This document shows positions 8,283-15,268 of a DNA stretch of 64,000 bases, piece by piece. Each line of letters opens with the position of its first letter. The first letter of the stretch is position 1. The stretch spans positions 124,001 through 188,000 of the forward strand of contig CAJMMQ010000001.1 of NCBI GenBank assembly GCA_905214625.1. The letters are read 5' to 3'. The notes under the pieces are model-generated. The model was given only the letters and a program-made list of their open reading frames with translations, did no database searches and had not been told where the DNA came from. The DNA is from an uncultured bacterium. GTDB taxonomy: Bacteria > Bacteroidota > Bacteroidia > Bacteroidales > Bacteroidaceae. The translations under genes and the position numbers were made by a program.

Positions 8283-9929
8283 TTATTTACATGAAGGAGT
8301 CCACGGCTTCAGCTGCTTGAAGAAGTCGTTGCCCTTATCGTCAACGAGGATGAAAGCAGGGAAGTCTTCAACCTGAATCTTCCATATAGCCTCCATGCCG
8401 AGTTCAGGATACTCAACACACTCAATGCTCTTGATACTGTTCATTGACAGAACTGCTGCCGGGCCGCCGATGCTTCCCAGATAGAAACCGCCATGCTTCT
8501 TGCAGGCGTCGGTAACAACCTGTGTGCGGTTGCCCTTTGCTATCATCACCATAGAGCCTCCGTGATCCTGGAACTCGTCTACATACGGATCCATACGGTT
8601 GGCTGTTGTCGGGCCCATTGAGCCGCAAGGCATTCCTTCCGGAGTCTTTGCCGGACCGGCATAGAGTACGGGGTGATCCTTGAAATACTGCGGCAGATCC
8701 TCGCCTGCGTCAAGACGTGCCTTCAGTTTGGCATGTGCTATGTCGCGTGCAACGATGATTGTTCCGTTGAGGCTGAGGCGTGTAGATACAGGATACTGTG
8801 ACAGAATCTTGCAAACCTCGCTCATTGGCTGGTTGAGGTCTATCTTAACGGCGTTGCCTTCGCCTGCCTTGCGCAGCTCTTCAGGTATCAGCTCGCCTGG
8901 GTTGTCGTCAAGTTTCTCAATCCATATACCGTCCTTGTTGATTTTTGCCTTTATGTTACGGTCGGCAGAGCAGCTTACGCCCAGACCGATGGGGCATGAT
9001 GCGCCGTGGCGCGGCAGACGAATAACGCGGATGTCGTGGGCAAAGTATTTGCCGCCGAACTGAGCTCCGAGTCCAATCTTGTGAGCCTCCTCGAGCAGCT
9101 CTTTCTCCAGTTCCACGTCGCGGAATGCGCGTCCTGTCTCGTCGCCTGTTGTAGGCAGATTGTCATAATAGTGAGTTGAAGCCAGCTTAACTGTCAGCAG
9201 GTTCTTCTCAGCCGATGTACCGCCGATAACGAAAGCTATGTGATAAGGAGGACAAGCAGCTGTGCCGAGAGTCTTCATCTTCTCGACCAGGAACGGAACA
9301 AGCGTGCCCGGGTTCTGTATTCTTGCCTTTGTCTCCTGATAGAAATATGTCTTGTTGGCAGAGCCTCCGCCCTTAACCACGCACAGGAACTTATACTCGC
9401 AGCCCTCTGTGGCCTCGATGTCTATCTGTGCAGGCAGGTTGCAGCGTGTGTTAACCTCCTCATACATGCTCAGCGGAGCATTCTGAGAGTAGCGCAGGTT
9501 CTCTTCTGTATATGTCTTGTAAACGCCTTTCGACAGAGCCTCCTCGTCGCAGAAGCCGGTCCATACCTGCTGTCCCTTCTCGCCGTGGATGATGGCAGTA
9601 CCTGTGTCCTGGCAGAAAGGCAGCTTGCCCTTGCATGCCACTTCGGCGTTGCGCAGGAAAGTCAGAGCCACATACTTGTCGTTGTCGCTTGCTTCGGGGT
9701 CGTTAAGTATCTTGGCCACCTGCTCGTTGTGAGAGCGGCGCAGCAGGAAGTTAACGTCGCGGAAGGCAGCGTTTGTGAGCATGGTCAGTGCTTCGGAGCT
9801 TACCTTCAGTATAGGCTTGCCTTCAAACTCGCCTAATGACACTCCCTCTTTCGTGAGGAGATAGTACTCTGTGTCGTCCTTGCCCATCTGGAACATCGGG
9901 GCGTACTTGAATTCTGGTGTTGTTGCCAT
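8283..9929 (-). CDS. Fumarate hydratase, class I (iron-sulfur)
   Basis: 548 aa from the start [10 protein letters not shown], matching the length of E. coli FumA/FumB. The open frame extends 29 codons further upstream, but that extension ([10 protein letters not shown]) is unlike the family. The enzyme interconverts fumarate and malate in the cytoplasm. Family marks are [12 protein letters not shown] with a cluster cysteine at C106, GGGSANK, and [10 protein letters not shown], followed by the C-terminal beta domain ([21 protein letters not shown]). In Bacteroidales this step serves the reductive branch to succinate. No strong Shine-Dalgarno sequence precedes the ATG. Confidence 0.95.
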   Translation of the reverse strand: MATTPEFKYAPMFQMGKDDTEYYLLTKEGVSLGEFEGKPILKVSSEALTMLTNAAFRDVNFLLRRSHNEQVAKILNDPEASDNDKYVALTFLRNAEVACKGKLPFCQDTGTAIIHGEKGQQVWTGFCDEEALSKGVYKTYTEENLRYSQNAPLSMYEEVNTRCNLPAQIDIEATEGCEYKFLCVVKGGGSANKTYFYQETKARIQNPGTLVPFLVEKMKTLGTAACPPYHIAFVIGGTSAEKNLLTVKLASTHYYDNLPTTGDETGRAFRDVELEKELLEEAHKIGLGAQFGGKYFAHDIRVIRLPRHGASCPIGLGVSCSADRNIKAKINKDGIWIEKLDDNPGELIPEELRKAGEGNAVKIDLNQPMSEVCKILSQYPVSTRLSLNGTIIVARDIAHAKLKARLDAGEDLPQYFKDHPVLYAGPAKTPEGMPCGSMGPTTANRMDPYVDEFQDHGGSMVMIAKGNRTQVVTDACKKHGGFYLGSIGGPAAVLSMNSIKSIECVEYPELGMEAIWKIQVEDFPAFILVDDKGNDFFKQLKPWTPSCK

Positions 9930-10033
9930 AATGTTTTTATTTAGTATAACAATTTGTCCGCATTCTGTTTCACGGCCGCCTTTCAGGCCTTCTGGGTATG
10001 TCAAATAGACATTCAACTACTTTACGGTGTGGT

Positions 10034-10190
10034 TGTAGGGACGCACCACGGTGCGTCCACATTCCACATTCACCTGAAACGCACCGTTGTCAGTGTGTTT
10101 CATCCGGCCTCACCGCTTTTATTCGTGCGGTTTTTATGTGGGGCGGTTTTTATGTTTTTTAATGTGGACGCACCGGGGTACGTCCCTACA
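10034..10190. repeat. REPIN-like pair of inverted 28-bp palindromic repeats
   Basis: Copy 1 (10034-10061) and copy 2 (10163-10190) are inverted relative to each other and match at 26 of 28 positions. Each is itself a quasi-palindrome of the form GGACGCACC...GGTGCGTCC bounded by TGTAGGG/CCCTACA on the outside and TGTGG/CCACA on the inside. The spacer is 101 bp. This is the architecture of REPINs (two REP sequences in opposite orientation). No RAYT (Y1-type) transposase is in the window. Confidence 0.75.
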
Positions 10191-10255
10191 TTCTGATACA
10201 CCCTCATTTTCATGCCATTCTTTCATATACAGCACGGCGGCATCGTGCCTGACTG

Positions 10256-10263
10256 CAAAGTTA
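10256..10263 (-). promoter_or_regulatory. Possible -7 element for fumarase
   Basis: Minus strand TAACTTTG, an exact -7 match, 327 bp upstream of the ATG at 9929. I found no closer TAnnTTTG on that strand. If used, the REPIN-like element is transcribed in the fumarase leader. Confidence 0.4.
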
Positions 10264-10654
10264 TATAATTTTTTTGAAACCCCATTCTTTATTTCTGCTT
10301 TATTAAGTCCAAAACGTTCATTCCGGCGCAATGTTCACATTATTAAATCTTTTTACCCTTTTTTCAGTTTTATCCCTTTCCGGCGTGCCGTAGCATCGCC
10401 TTTCTAAAGGAATCTCTTGCGCAGGAATATGCCTGCGTATGTTCGCATGAGCGCACTTGCCTGGCGGAGCGTAATGACATATTTAGGCTATATGAAAATC
10501 TTTAAAATAAGACAGTTAAATTACAAGGGCGAAAAATTGAAAGCAAAATATATTCTTATGCTTAATGTCTGCGTAAAAGAGATGTGTTGTCAACGCTGAT
10601 TGTAAGCAAAATGCATTGTGTAAGTTTCAAACTGTTAACCTATCGTTTTTGAGT

Positions 10655-10720
10655 CGTAACTCGGCCACTTTTGCATCAAAAGTGACCGAGTTTTTAGTCG
10701 TAAATAAGTGAGTTTTTACG
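10655..10720. repeat. Array R6: three tandem 22-bp units
   Basis: Units of exactly 22 bp start at 10655, 10677 and 10699, beginning CGTAA, CAAAA and CGTAA. The first two also form a 16-bp inverted repeat (10658-10673 with 10677-10692, one mismatch) around a 3-base loop, followed on the plus strand by TTTTT. It lies 49 bp beyond the 3' end of the four-gene operon. Confidence 0.7.
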
Positions 10721-10768
10721 TATCTGTTGCTCCCTCTATCTTATTGCTGTATTGACCGTTGGATTAAA

Positions 10769-11977
10769 TTAATTATCATGCAAATCCTTCATGTCTTTGT
10801 GCAAGTCAACACCAGCAGTTAAAATATGGGAAAATAGATATTCAATCTGTTCTTTTGTCAAATAAATATAGCCCTGTGAGTCTTGGTTGTAGATTTGCTG
10901 TGCGACAACTCGTGAGCGCATTTTACATATTTCTATAATTTCCATCCATCCTGCATCCTCTATTACGGTGTAACCTCCATCAATTGTCGGATAATTGAGA
11001 TTACCATATTGGTACATCTTTTTAGAGTCCCGTAGACATTGTTTGTAAAAACCGCTAACTAATTCAGGACAAGTTTGTGAAGCAGTACGATAAGCGAGAA
11101 ATTTATCAGAAGAAAATTGCAAGTCTGGGATAACGAAAAAAAACTCGCTGTCCATAAACAAACTTTTCATTTCTGTTGGAAAAAAATAAAACAACTCTGC
11201 GCGATTGGAATAGACATCTGCTGTTTTTATTTTATCTGGATTAAGTTCAATATATCTACTCATATACAAAAACAATAATCTAAGCAATTTGCAGAAGATA
11301 AGAGGTTCATCAATCCCTTTTTCATTTCCAGATATATGAGCAAGTTTACTGAGACGGATTATTTCCCATATTGATTCAATATACCCAATTATTGCTCTTT
11401 CGTTATGCCAGTATATGTTAGGTATTACAACTGCTTTTGTGAGTGCATTAAAAAGATATCCTATTCCCCTTTGTTCTCCACCAGCAATTAGTGCTTTACC
11501 AATAGTGGATTGAATCAATGGATGGGCAGCATGTTTGTATTTCTCTAAAAAAGCCTTGTCATATGTATAAACTTCATATAGCCAACTTTCTCTATATGAT
11601 TTGTACCGTTGGCTTTGTTCGTCTGTATATTTTCTTTGACCAGTTCTTCTGCTTTCCCATTCCTCAATAAAATCTTCCAAGTCATACTCTTCTAATTTCA
11701 AGTATGGGTTAAACTGTCCTAAAGTAATATACAACCTTTCTTTATCGCCAATTTGGTAAAATTCGGTCTTGTTTTTCGCCTTAAATAAGGCAATTTTCTC
11801 TTGCAGGATTTTGAACCATAGTTCATTGTCAAAATTTGGAATTTGTTTGCCTTCGCAATACGTCTGAAATTCTGCGACATATTGGTTGATGTCGCTGAAT
11901 TTCTTTCCATTTAGTTGACGAATAAATTCAAGGGTTAATGGATGACCAGCCAGAAATGAGCTCAAATCTTCGTTCAT
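10769..11977 (-). CDS. Hypothetical protein, last gene of the AT-rich four-gene operon
   Basis: 402 aa, with no signal peptide and no transmembrane segment. It looks mostly alpha-helical, rich in Lys, Glu, Tyr and Phe, with many aromatic residues (for example RAELFYFFPTEMKSLF). I do not recognise a family and see no nucleotide-binding or nuclease motif. The start lies 3 bp after the stop of the 193-aa gene, so the genes are almost certainly co-transcribed and perhaps translationally coupled. Base composition is clearly lower in GC than flanking fumarase and nhaA, which suggests transfer. The C-terminus (LHKDMKDLHDN) is unremarkable. Confidence 0.75.
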   Translation of the reverse strand: MNEDLSSFLAGHPLTLEFIRQLNGKKFSDINQYVAEFQTYCEGKQIPNFDNELWFKILQEKIALFKAKNKTEFYQIGDKERLYITLGQFNPYLKLEEYDLEDFIEEWESRRTGQRKYTDEQSQRYKSYRESWLYEVYTYDKAFLEKYKHAAHPLIQSTIGKALIAGGEQRGIGYLFNALTKAVVIPNIYWHNERAIIGYIESIWEIIRLSKLAHISGNEKGIDEPLIFCKLLRLLFLYMSRYIELNPDKIKTADVYSNRAELFYFFPTEMKSLFMDSEFFFVIPDLQFSSDKFLAYRTASQTCPELVSGFYKQCLRDSKKMYQYGNLNYPTIDGGYTVIEDAGWMEIIEICKMRSRVVAQQIYNQDSQGYIYLTKEQIEYLFSHILTAGVDLHKDMKDLHDN

Positions 11978-11980
11978 AAC

Positions 11981-12562
11981 TTATGGCAACGGGTTATATC
12001 TGTCTTGTAGAAAACGAGTAGTGTATAATTGACCTAGTCCAACAGTTAATGTGTTATAGTCATTTAGAGGCATCGGTTGGATAATTGCACCAGAGACTTC
12101 TGTAATCGCTTTTAGCGGCGAAATCCCTGTCGCACAGAAAGCTGCCCATGCCAATGTTGCCTTATCACTTATCAGATAATGAAGATAAGAGAACTCCAGT
12201 TCTTCTTTTGCAGGCTTGCTTCCCATCTGAACTTTTTGGATTAAGCCGATAAAATCTCTATAATGAATTGCGCCAACAGTCTCGTCTGGATTGTTTTTAA
12301 TCCACGACTCTAAATAAGGCTGAACTTTTATTACTGCCGTTTTTGAGTAAAGTTTTTCTAAGGTCATAGCTGCCTCTTGGAATGAATTGTATGATTTTTG
12401 ATTGACAATATTCATCAAATCATTCCACATCTTACTCATAGCATAGCGTCTATAGAAAATATTTAGTACAACTTTTCCGGGATATTCGGTACTTGAATAT
12501 CTTTTCCTCCATTTTATAAGGTTATTCGTTCCCTCTGTGAGGACTGGTGTCATATCTATCAT
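11981..12562 (-). CDS. Hypothetical protein, third gene of the AT-rich operon
   Basis: 193 aa and soluble, probably helical, with no motif I can name. The C-terminal half has a small-residue, weakly hydrophobic stretch (TLAWAAFCATGISPLKAITEVSG) that is too polar to be a confident membrane segment. It begins 11 bp after the 120-aa gene and ends 3 bp before the 402-aa gene. The low GC is shared with its neighbours. Its fixed place in a tight operon argues that it is a real gene despite the lack of homology I can recall. Confidence 0.72.
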   Translation of the reverse strand: MIDMTPVLTEGTNNLIKWRKRYSSTEYPGKVVLNIFYRRYAMSKMWNDLMNIVNQKSYNSFQEAAMTLEKLYSKTAVIKVQPYLESWIKNNPDETVGAIHYRDFIGLIQKVQMGSKPAKEELEFSYLHYLISDKATLAWAAFCATGISPLKAITEVSGAIIQPMPLNDYNTLTVGLGQLYTTRFLQDRYNPLP

Positions 12563-12573
12563 AACAAAAATAA

Positions 12574-12936
12574 TTAAAATCCAAACATTTTTTCAATAGA
12601 GTCCATCATTTCATCAACATCAAATGCACTATTCATTTGTTGACAATTAGTCTTGCCAACTTGCATGTTCTGGGGATATCTTGACGAAAACTCTGAATAA
12701 GTGATTTCGCTCACTCCATCGGGGAGAACTGGAACTACAATGTCATCTGCACACTGCACTATCAATATAGTTCCTTCGGAACATTGCGCTTCGCCAATTA
12801 TAATACCGACAACACCTTTGTTAGGGTAGAAAGAGTATTGATTCCAAAAGTTCTTGTTTGCCTGAATTCCAGAGATAACCAAATTCGTATTGCTACGTAC
12901 TTTTGCACTGTTTGTTATTTCTACAAATGTTTCCAT
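12574..12936 (-). CDS. Hypothetical small protein, second gene of the AT-rich operon
   Basis: 120 aa. The middle section (GTILIVQCADDIVVPVLPDGVSEITYSEFSSRYP) alternates hydrophobic and polar residues like a small beta domain, and the C-terminus (DEMMDSIEKMFGF) looks like a short amphipathic helix. No family recognised. It starts 4 bp after the TerB-like gene and is followed 11 bp later by the 193-aa gene. Confidence 0.7.
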   Translation of the reverse strand: METFVEITNSAKVRSNTNLVISGIQANKNFWNQYSFYPNKGVVGIIIGEAQCSEGTILIVQCADDIVVPVLPDGVSEITYSEFSSRYPQNMQVGKTNCQQMNSAFDVDEMMDSIEKMFGF

Positions 12937-12940
12937 GAGA

Positions 12941-13285
12941 TTAAATATTATCTAAATTAGTAAATTTCAACTCTTTGTTTACCTTGAGAAAATACAGTCT
13001 TTCTCTTTCGTCAATGTGTCCATCTACTCGTGCCATATCCTGAAGAAGATATGCTAATAAATTCCTTTTATCTTGCGACATATCTTTTAAAATAGACATA
13101 GCTGTCTCATCTGACATTTCTAATGCTTGATTAAACTCATTTTGTCCCACATGCATCATTGAACAAATTTTGTTTAATAAGTCCATTTCCTGAGAAACAA
13201 CAGCTCCATCAGCAGCCATCATGCATTTAATTGAATATAAAATAGCTATTTTTTCGTTGTTTGACAAATTCATAGTCAAATACAT
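12941..13285 (-). CDS. TerB-like helical protein, first gene of the AT-rich operon
   Basis: 114 aa, all helical. The pattern AIKCMMAADG-like (ILYSIKCMMAADGAVVSQEMDLLNKIC) and a second copy (AYLLQDMARVDGHIDERERLYFLKV) with A/V-DG-x(3-4)-E resembles the TerB/TerB-like fold, whose acidic clusters bind metal in tellurite resistance and in several stress and defence contexts. This assignment is by motif only. It could start at either ATG, 4 codons apart (13285 or 13273). It heads a four-gene operon of otherwise unknown proteins. No clear promoter is next to it; the nearest TAnnTTTG on this strand is at 13534-13541. Confidence 0.75.
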   Translation of the reverse strand: MYLTMNLSNNEKIAILYSIKCMMAADGAVVSQEMDLLNKICSMMHVGQNEFNQALEMSDETAMSILKDMSQDKRNLLAYLLQDMARVDGHIDERERLYFLKVNKELKFTNLDNI

Positions 13286-13679
13286 ATGCCTTCAGTCCCT
13301 TTTGGCTTTTACTTATTAAATCATAGAAGCGTGGAACTGTATGCTACACTCCTTACTTGAAGGTCGTAGGAAACCATAAATGCAGATGTAACAACAGCAG
13401 CCCACGCTATATGAGTGAGAACCACTATGCTATCTTTGCATCTAAGTGAAAATTTCCTACGTTTCCAAATACTTGATGCGCATAACGCTTCTTCTTTCTA
13501 ACATGTCTTGGATAGAGTTTTCTCAATCCGATGCAAATTTACAAAAAAATAATAATCATTCTATTATTATGGAAATTTTTTCAATGTTTTTCCGTAACTT
13601 TGCCCGCATGGATAACAGACTCTTTTGCGTCTTGCAGCGTATAGCCGCGGCAGCGTGAAGAGATAAACATTTTTTAGTT
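13286..13679. other. Divergent intergenic region, 394 bp
   Basis: Between the four-gene operon (minus) and nhaA (plus). It carries plus-strand TAnnTTTG elements at 13431-13438 (TATCTTTG) and 13595-13602 (TAACTTTG) and a minus-strand TAAATTTG at 13534-13541. A 70-codon plus-strand frame (13446-13658) overlaps the promoter and is probably not a gene. Confidence 0.6.
13595..13602 (+). promoter_or_regulatory. -7 element of the nhaA promoter
   Basis: TAACTTTG, followed by GC, 77 bp upstream of the nhaA start codon. The -33 position has a T-run but no exact TTTG. Confidence 0.6.
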
Positions 13680-15008
13680 ATGATGAGACAATATCAAGAC
13701 ACAATCAACCACAGACTGATAATGCCTTTGCAGCATTTCATCAATCAGGAAAAGTCGGGCGGAATAGTGCTCGGCATCAGTATTGTTATTGCCCTTGTGC
13801 TGGCAAACTCTCCTTGGAGCGACAGCTATTTTCACTTCTTTGAACATAAGCTCGGCTTTGTTTTCAACGGCGACAACTATCTTTATTACAGTCTTCACCA
13901 CTGGATTAACGACGGACTGATGTCTATGTTCTTCTTTGTGGTAGGTCTGGAACTGAAGCGCGAATTTATTGGCGGCGAACTTGCCGACGTGCGCAACACC
14001 ATATTGCCTATCGGTGCGGCCGTGTTCGGCATGATAGTGCCGGCCCTGATATATTTCTCTCTTAATGCCGGAGGCGACACGGCGAGCGGGTGGGGTATAC
14101 CGATGGCTACGGACATAGCCTTCTCGCTGGCCATTCTTTATGTGCTTGGCAGCAGGGTGCCGTTGTCTATCAAGGTGTTCCTTACTACACTGGCCATTGT
14201 CGACGACCTCGGGGCGGTGCTTGTCATAGCGCTGTTTTATACTTCTGAGATTTCGTTCGCGAGCATAGCCCTCGGCGTTGTGTTCCTTCTAGCCATGTTC
14301 ATTGCCAACAAGCTGGGCGTTAAGAACGTTATATTCTATGGCGTGCTGGGCATCGGCGGCGTGTGGATAGCCTTCCTCATGTCGGGCATACATGCCACTA
14401 TCGCTGCCGTGCTTGCTGCATTTATGATACCGGCCGACGCACGCATATCTGAGCCTGTGTATCTGGCGCGCGCCTCGAAGCTTATCAACCGGTTCAGAGA
14501 GGCAAAGCCTAACGAGGTGTCAACGCTCGAGCATGAGCAGGTGGAGATAATCGACCGCATGATGAGCGACTCGCGCGACGCCATTCCGCCGCTTCAGCGC
14601 CTTGAACATTCTATGCATCCGCTCGTGTCGTTTGTTATCATGCCAATATTCGCGCTTGCCAATGCCGGCATATCTTTCGAGGGCATAAGCTTCGACGCCG
14701 TTATGGCCAACAACGTTGCGCTGGGCGTAATGCTCGGTCTGCTGATAGGCAAGCCCGTGGGCATCGTGCTGTCAACGGTGCTGCTTACGCGCCTTAAGAT
14801 AGCAAAGGCGTCAGACACGATGACCATGCGCCGCCTTGTGGGCGTGGGTTTCCTTGCCTCTATAGGCTTCACGATGTCTATGTTCATATCTACTCTCGCC
14901 TTTGTTGACGAAACGTTCCTCATTCAGGCAAAGCTTGGAATATTTGCCGCCTCGATACTTGGTGGAGTGCTGGGCTATATTCTGCTTAGGGGCGGAGAGC
15001 AGAAGTGA
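13680..15008 (+). CDS. nhaA: Na+/H+ antiporter NhaA
   Basis: 442 aa inner-membrane protein with about 12 hydrophobic segments. It exports Na+ (or Li+) in exchange for H+ and helps pH and sodium homeostasis. Family marks are ATDIAFSLA (D145) and LAIVDDLGAVLVIA with the paired aspartates D175 and D176, equivalent to D133 and D163/D164 of E. coli NhaA. The segment after the sixth helix has an extended loop (EPVYLARASKLINRFREAKPNE to SRDAIPPLQRLEHSMHP), longer than in E. coli and common in Bacteroidota homologues. Two consecutive ATG codons are possible starts. A strong terminator follows at 15033. Confidence 0.96.
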   Translation: MMRQYQDTINHRLIMPLQHFINQEKSGGIVLGISIVIALVLANSPWSDSYFHFFEHKLGFVFNGDNYLYYSLHHWINDGLMSMFFFVVGLELKREFIGGELADVRNTILPIGAAVFGMIVPALIYFSLNAGGDTASGWGIPMATDIAFSLAILYVLGSRVPLSIKVFLTTLAIVDDLGAVLVIALFYTSEISFASIALGVVFLLAMFIANKLGVKNVIFYGVLGIGGVWIAFLMSGIHATIAAVLAAFMIPADARISEPVYLARASKLINRFREAKPNEVSTLEHEQVEIIDRMMSDSRDAIPPLQRLEHSMHPLVSFVIMPIFALANAGISFEGISFDAVMANNVALGVMLGLLIGKPVGIVLSTVLLTRLKIAKASDTMTMRRLVGVGFLASIGFTMSMFISTLAFVDETFLIQAKLGIFAASILGGVLGYILLRGGEQK

Positions 15009-15032
15009 TATTAATATTATGTATAATAAAAC

Positions 15033-15074
15033 GGGGCGCGCTGCATGAACACACAGCGCGCCCCATCGTTTTTT
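15033..15074 (+). terminator. Intrinsic terminator of nhaA
   Basis: Eleven-bp GC-rich stem GGGGCGCGCTG / CAGCGCGCCCC with a 10-base loop, then ATCG and TTTTTT. Confidence 0.9.
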
Positions 15075-15233
15075 GTTAATCCTAAGTTTGTTTGTCATGT
15101 ATATAATTTTGCCGTCGTAAGCGTAACGTTATGAAACCTTTTGTCGGCATATCGCCGCGTGTTGACGGTTGTTCTTGATTTATGCAGATATTCAAATTAG
15201 TAATCTTGCAGTCTGTTTGATTGTAATGCAAAA

Positions 15234-15259
15234 CCGCCCGGAACGTGTGTCCCGGGCGG
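15234..15259 (-). terminator. Terminator-like hairpin after the M16 peptidase gene
   Basis: CCGCCCGG / CCGGGCGG perfect 8-bp stem, 10 bp past the stop codon. On the minus strand it is followed by TTTTGCATT, a short T-run. Confidence 0.7.
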
Positions 15260-15268
15260 CGTTGTGTA

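Larger units (their letters stand above)
9930..10768. other. Intergenic region of 839 bp, rich in repeats
   Basis: Lies between the fumarase start and the 3' end of the four-gene operon. It holds a REPIN-like inverted pair (10034-10190), a minus-strand -7 element (10256-10263) and a 22-bp unit array (10655-10720). Short open frames here (10087-10407 and 10417-10599) overlap these elements and look non-coding. Nothing else is recognisable between 10264 and 10654. Confidence 0.65.

Noticed and set aside
7861..8376. Several overlapping 60-117 codon frames between the DUF5723 gene and fumarase
   Set aside because: They cross two intrinsic terminators and are not protein-like.
9930..10016. N-terminal extension of fumarase by 29 codons
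   Set aside because: The family start MATTPEF is internal and the extension is unlike class I fumarases.
10087..10599. Plus-strand frames of 106 and 60 codons in the fumarase upstream gap
   Set aside because: The first overlaps the REPIN-like repeat; the second has no family or expression signal.
13364..13460. Inverted GTAGGAAA / TTTCCTAC near the nhaA upstream region as ends of a mobile element
   Set aside because: Only 8 bp match exactly and the interior shows no transposase or duplication.
13446..13658. A 70-codon frame upstream of nhaA
   Set aside because: It contains the TAACTTTG promoter element of nhaA and lacks protein-like composition.
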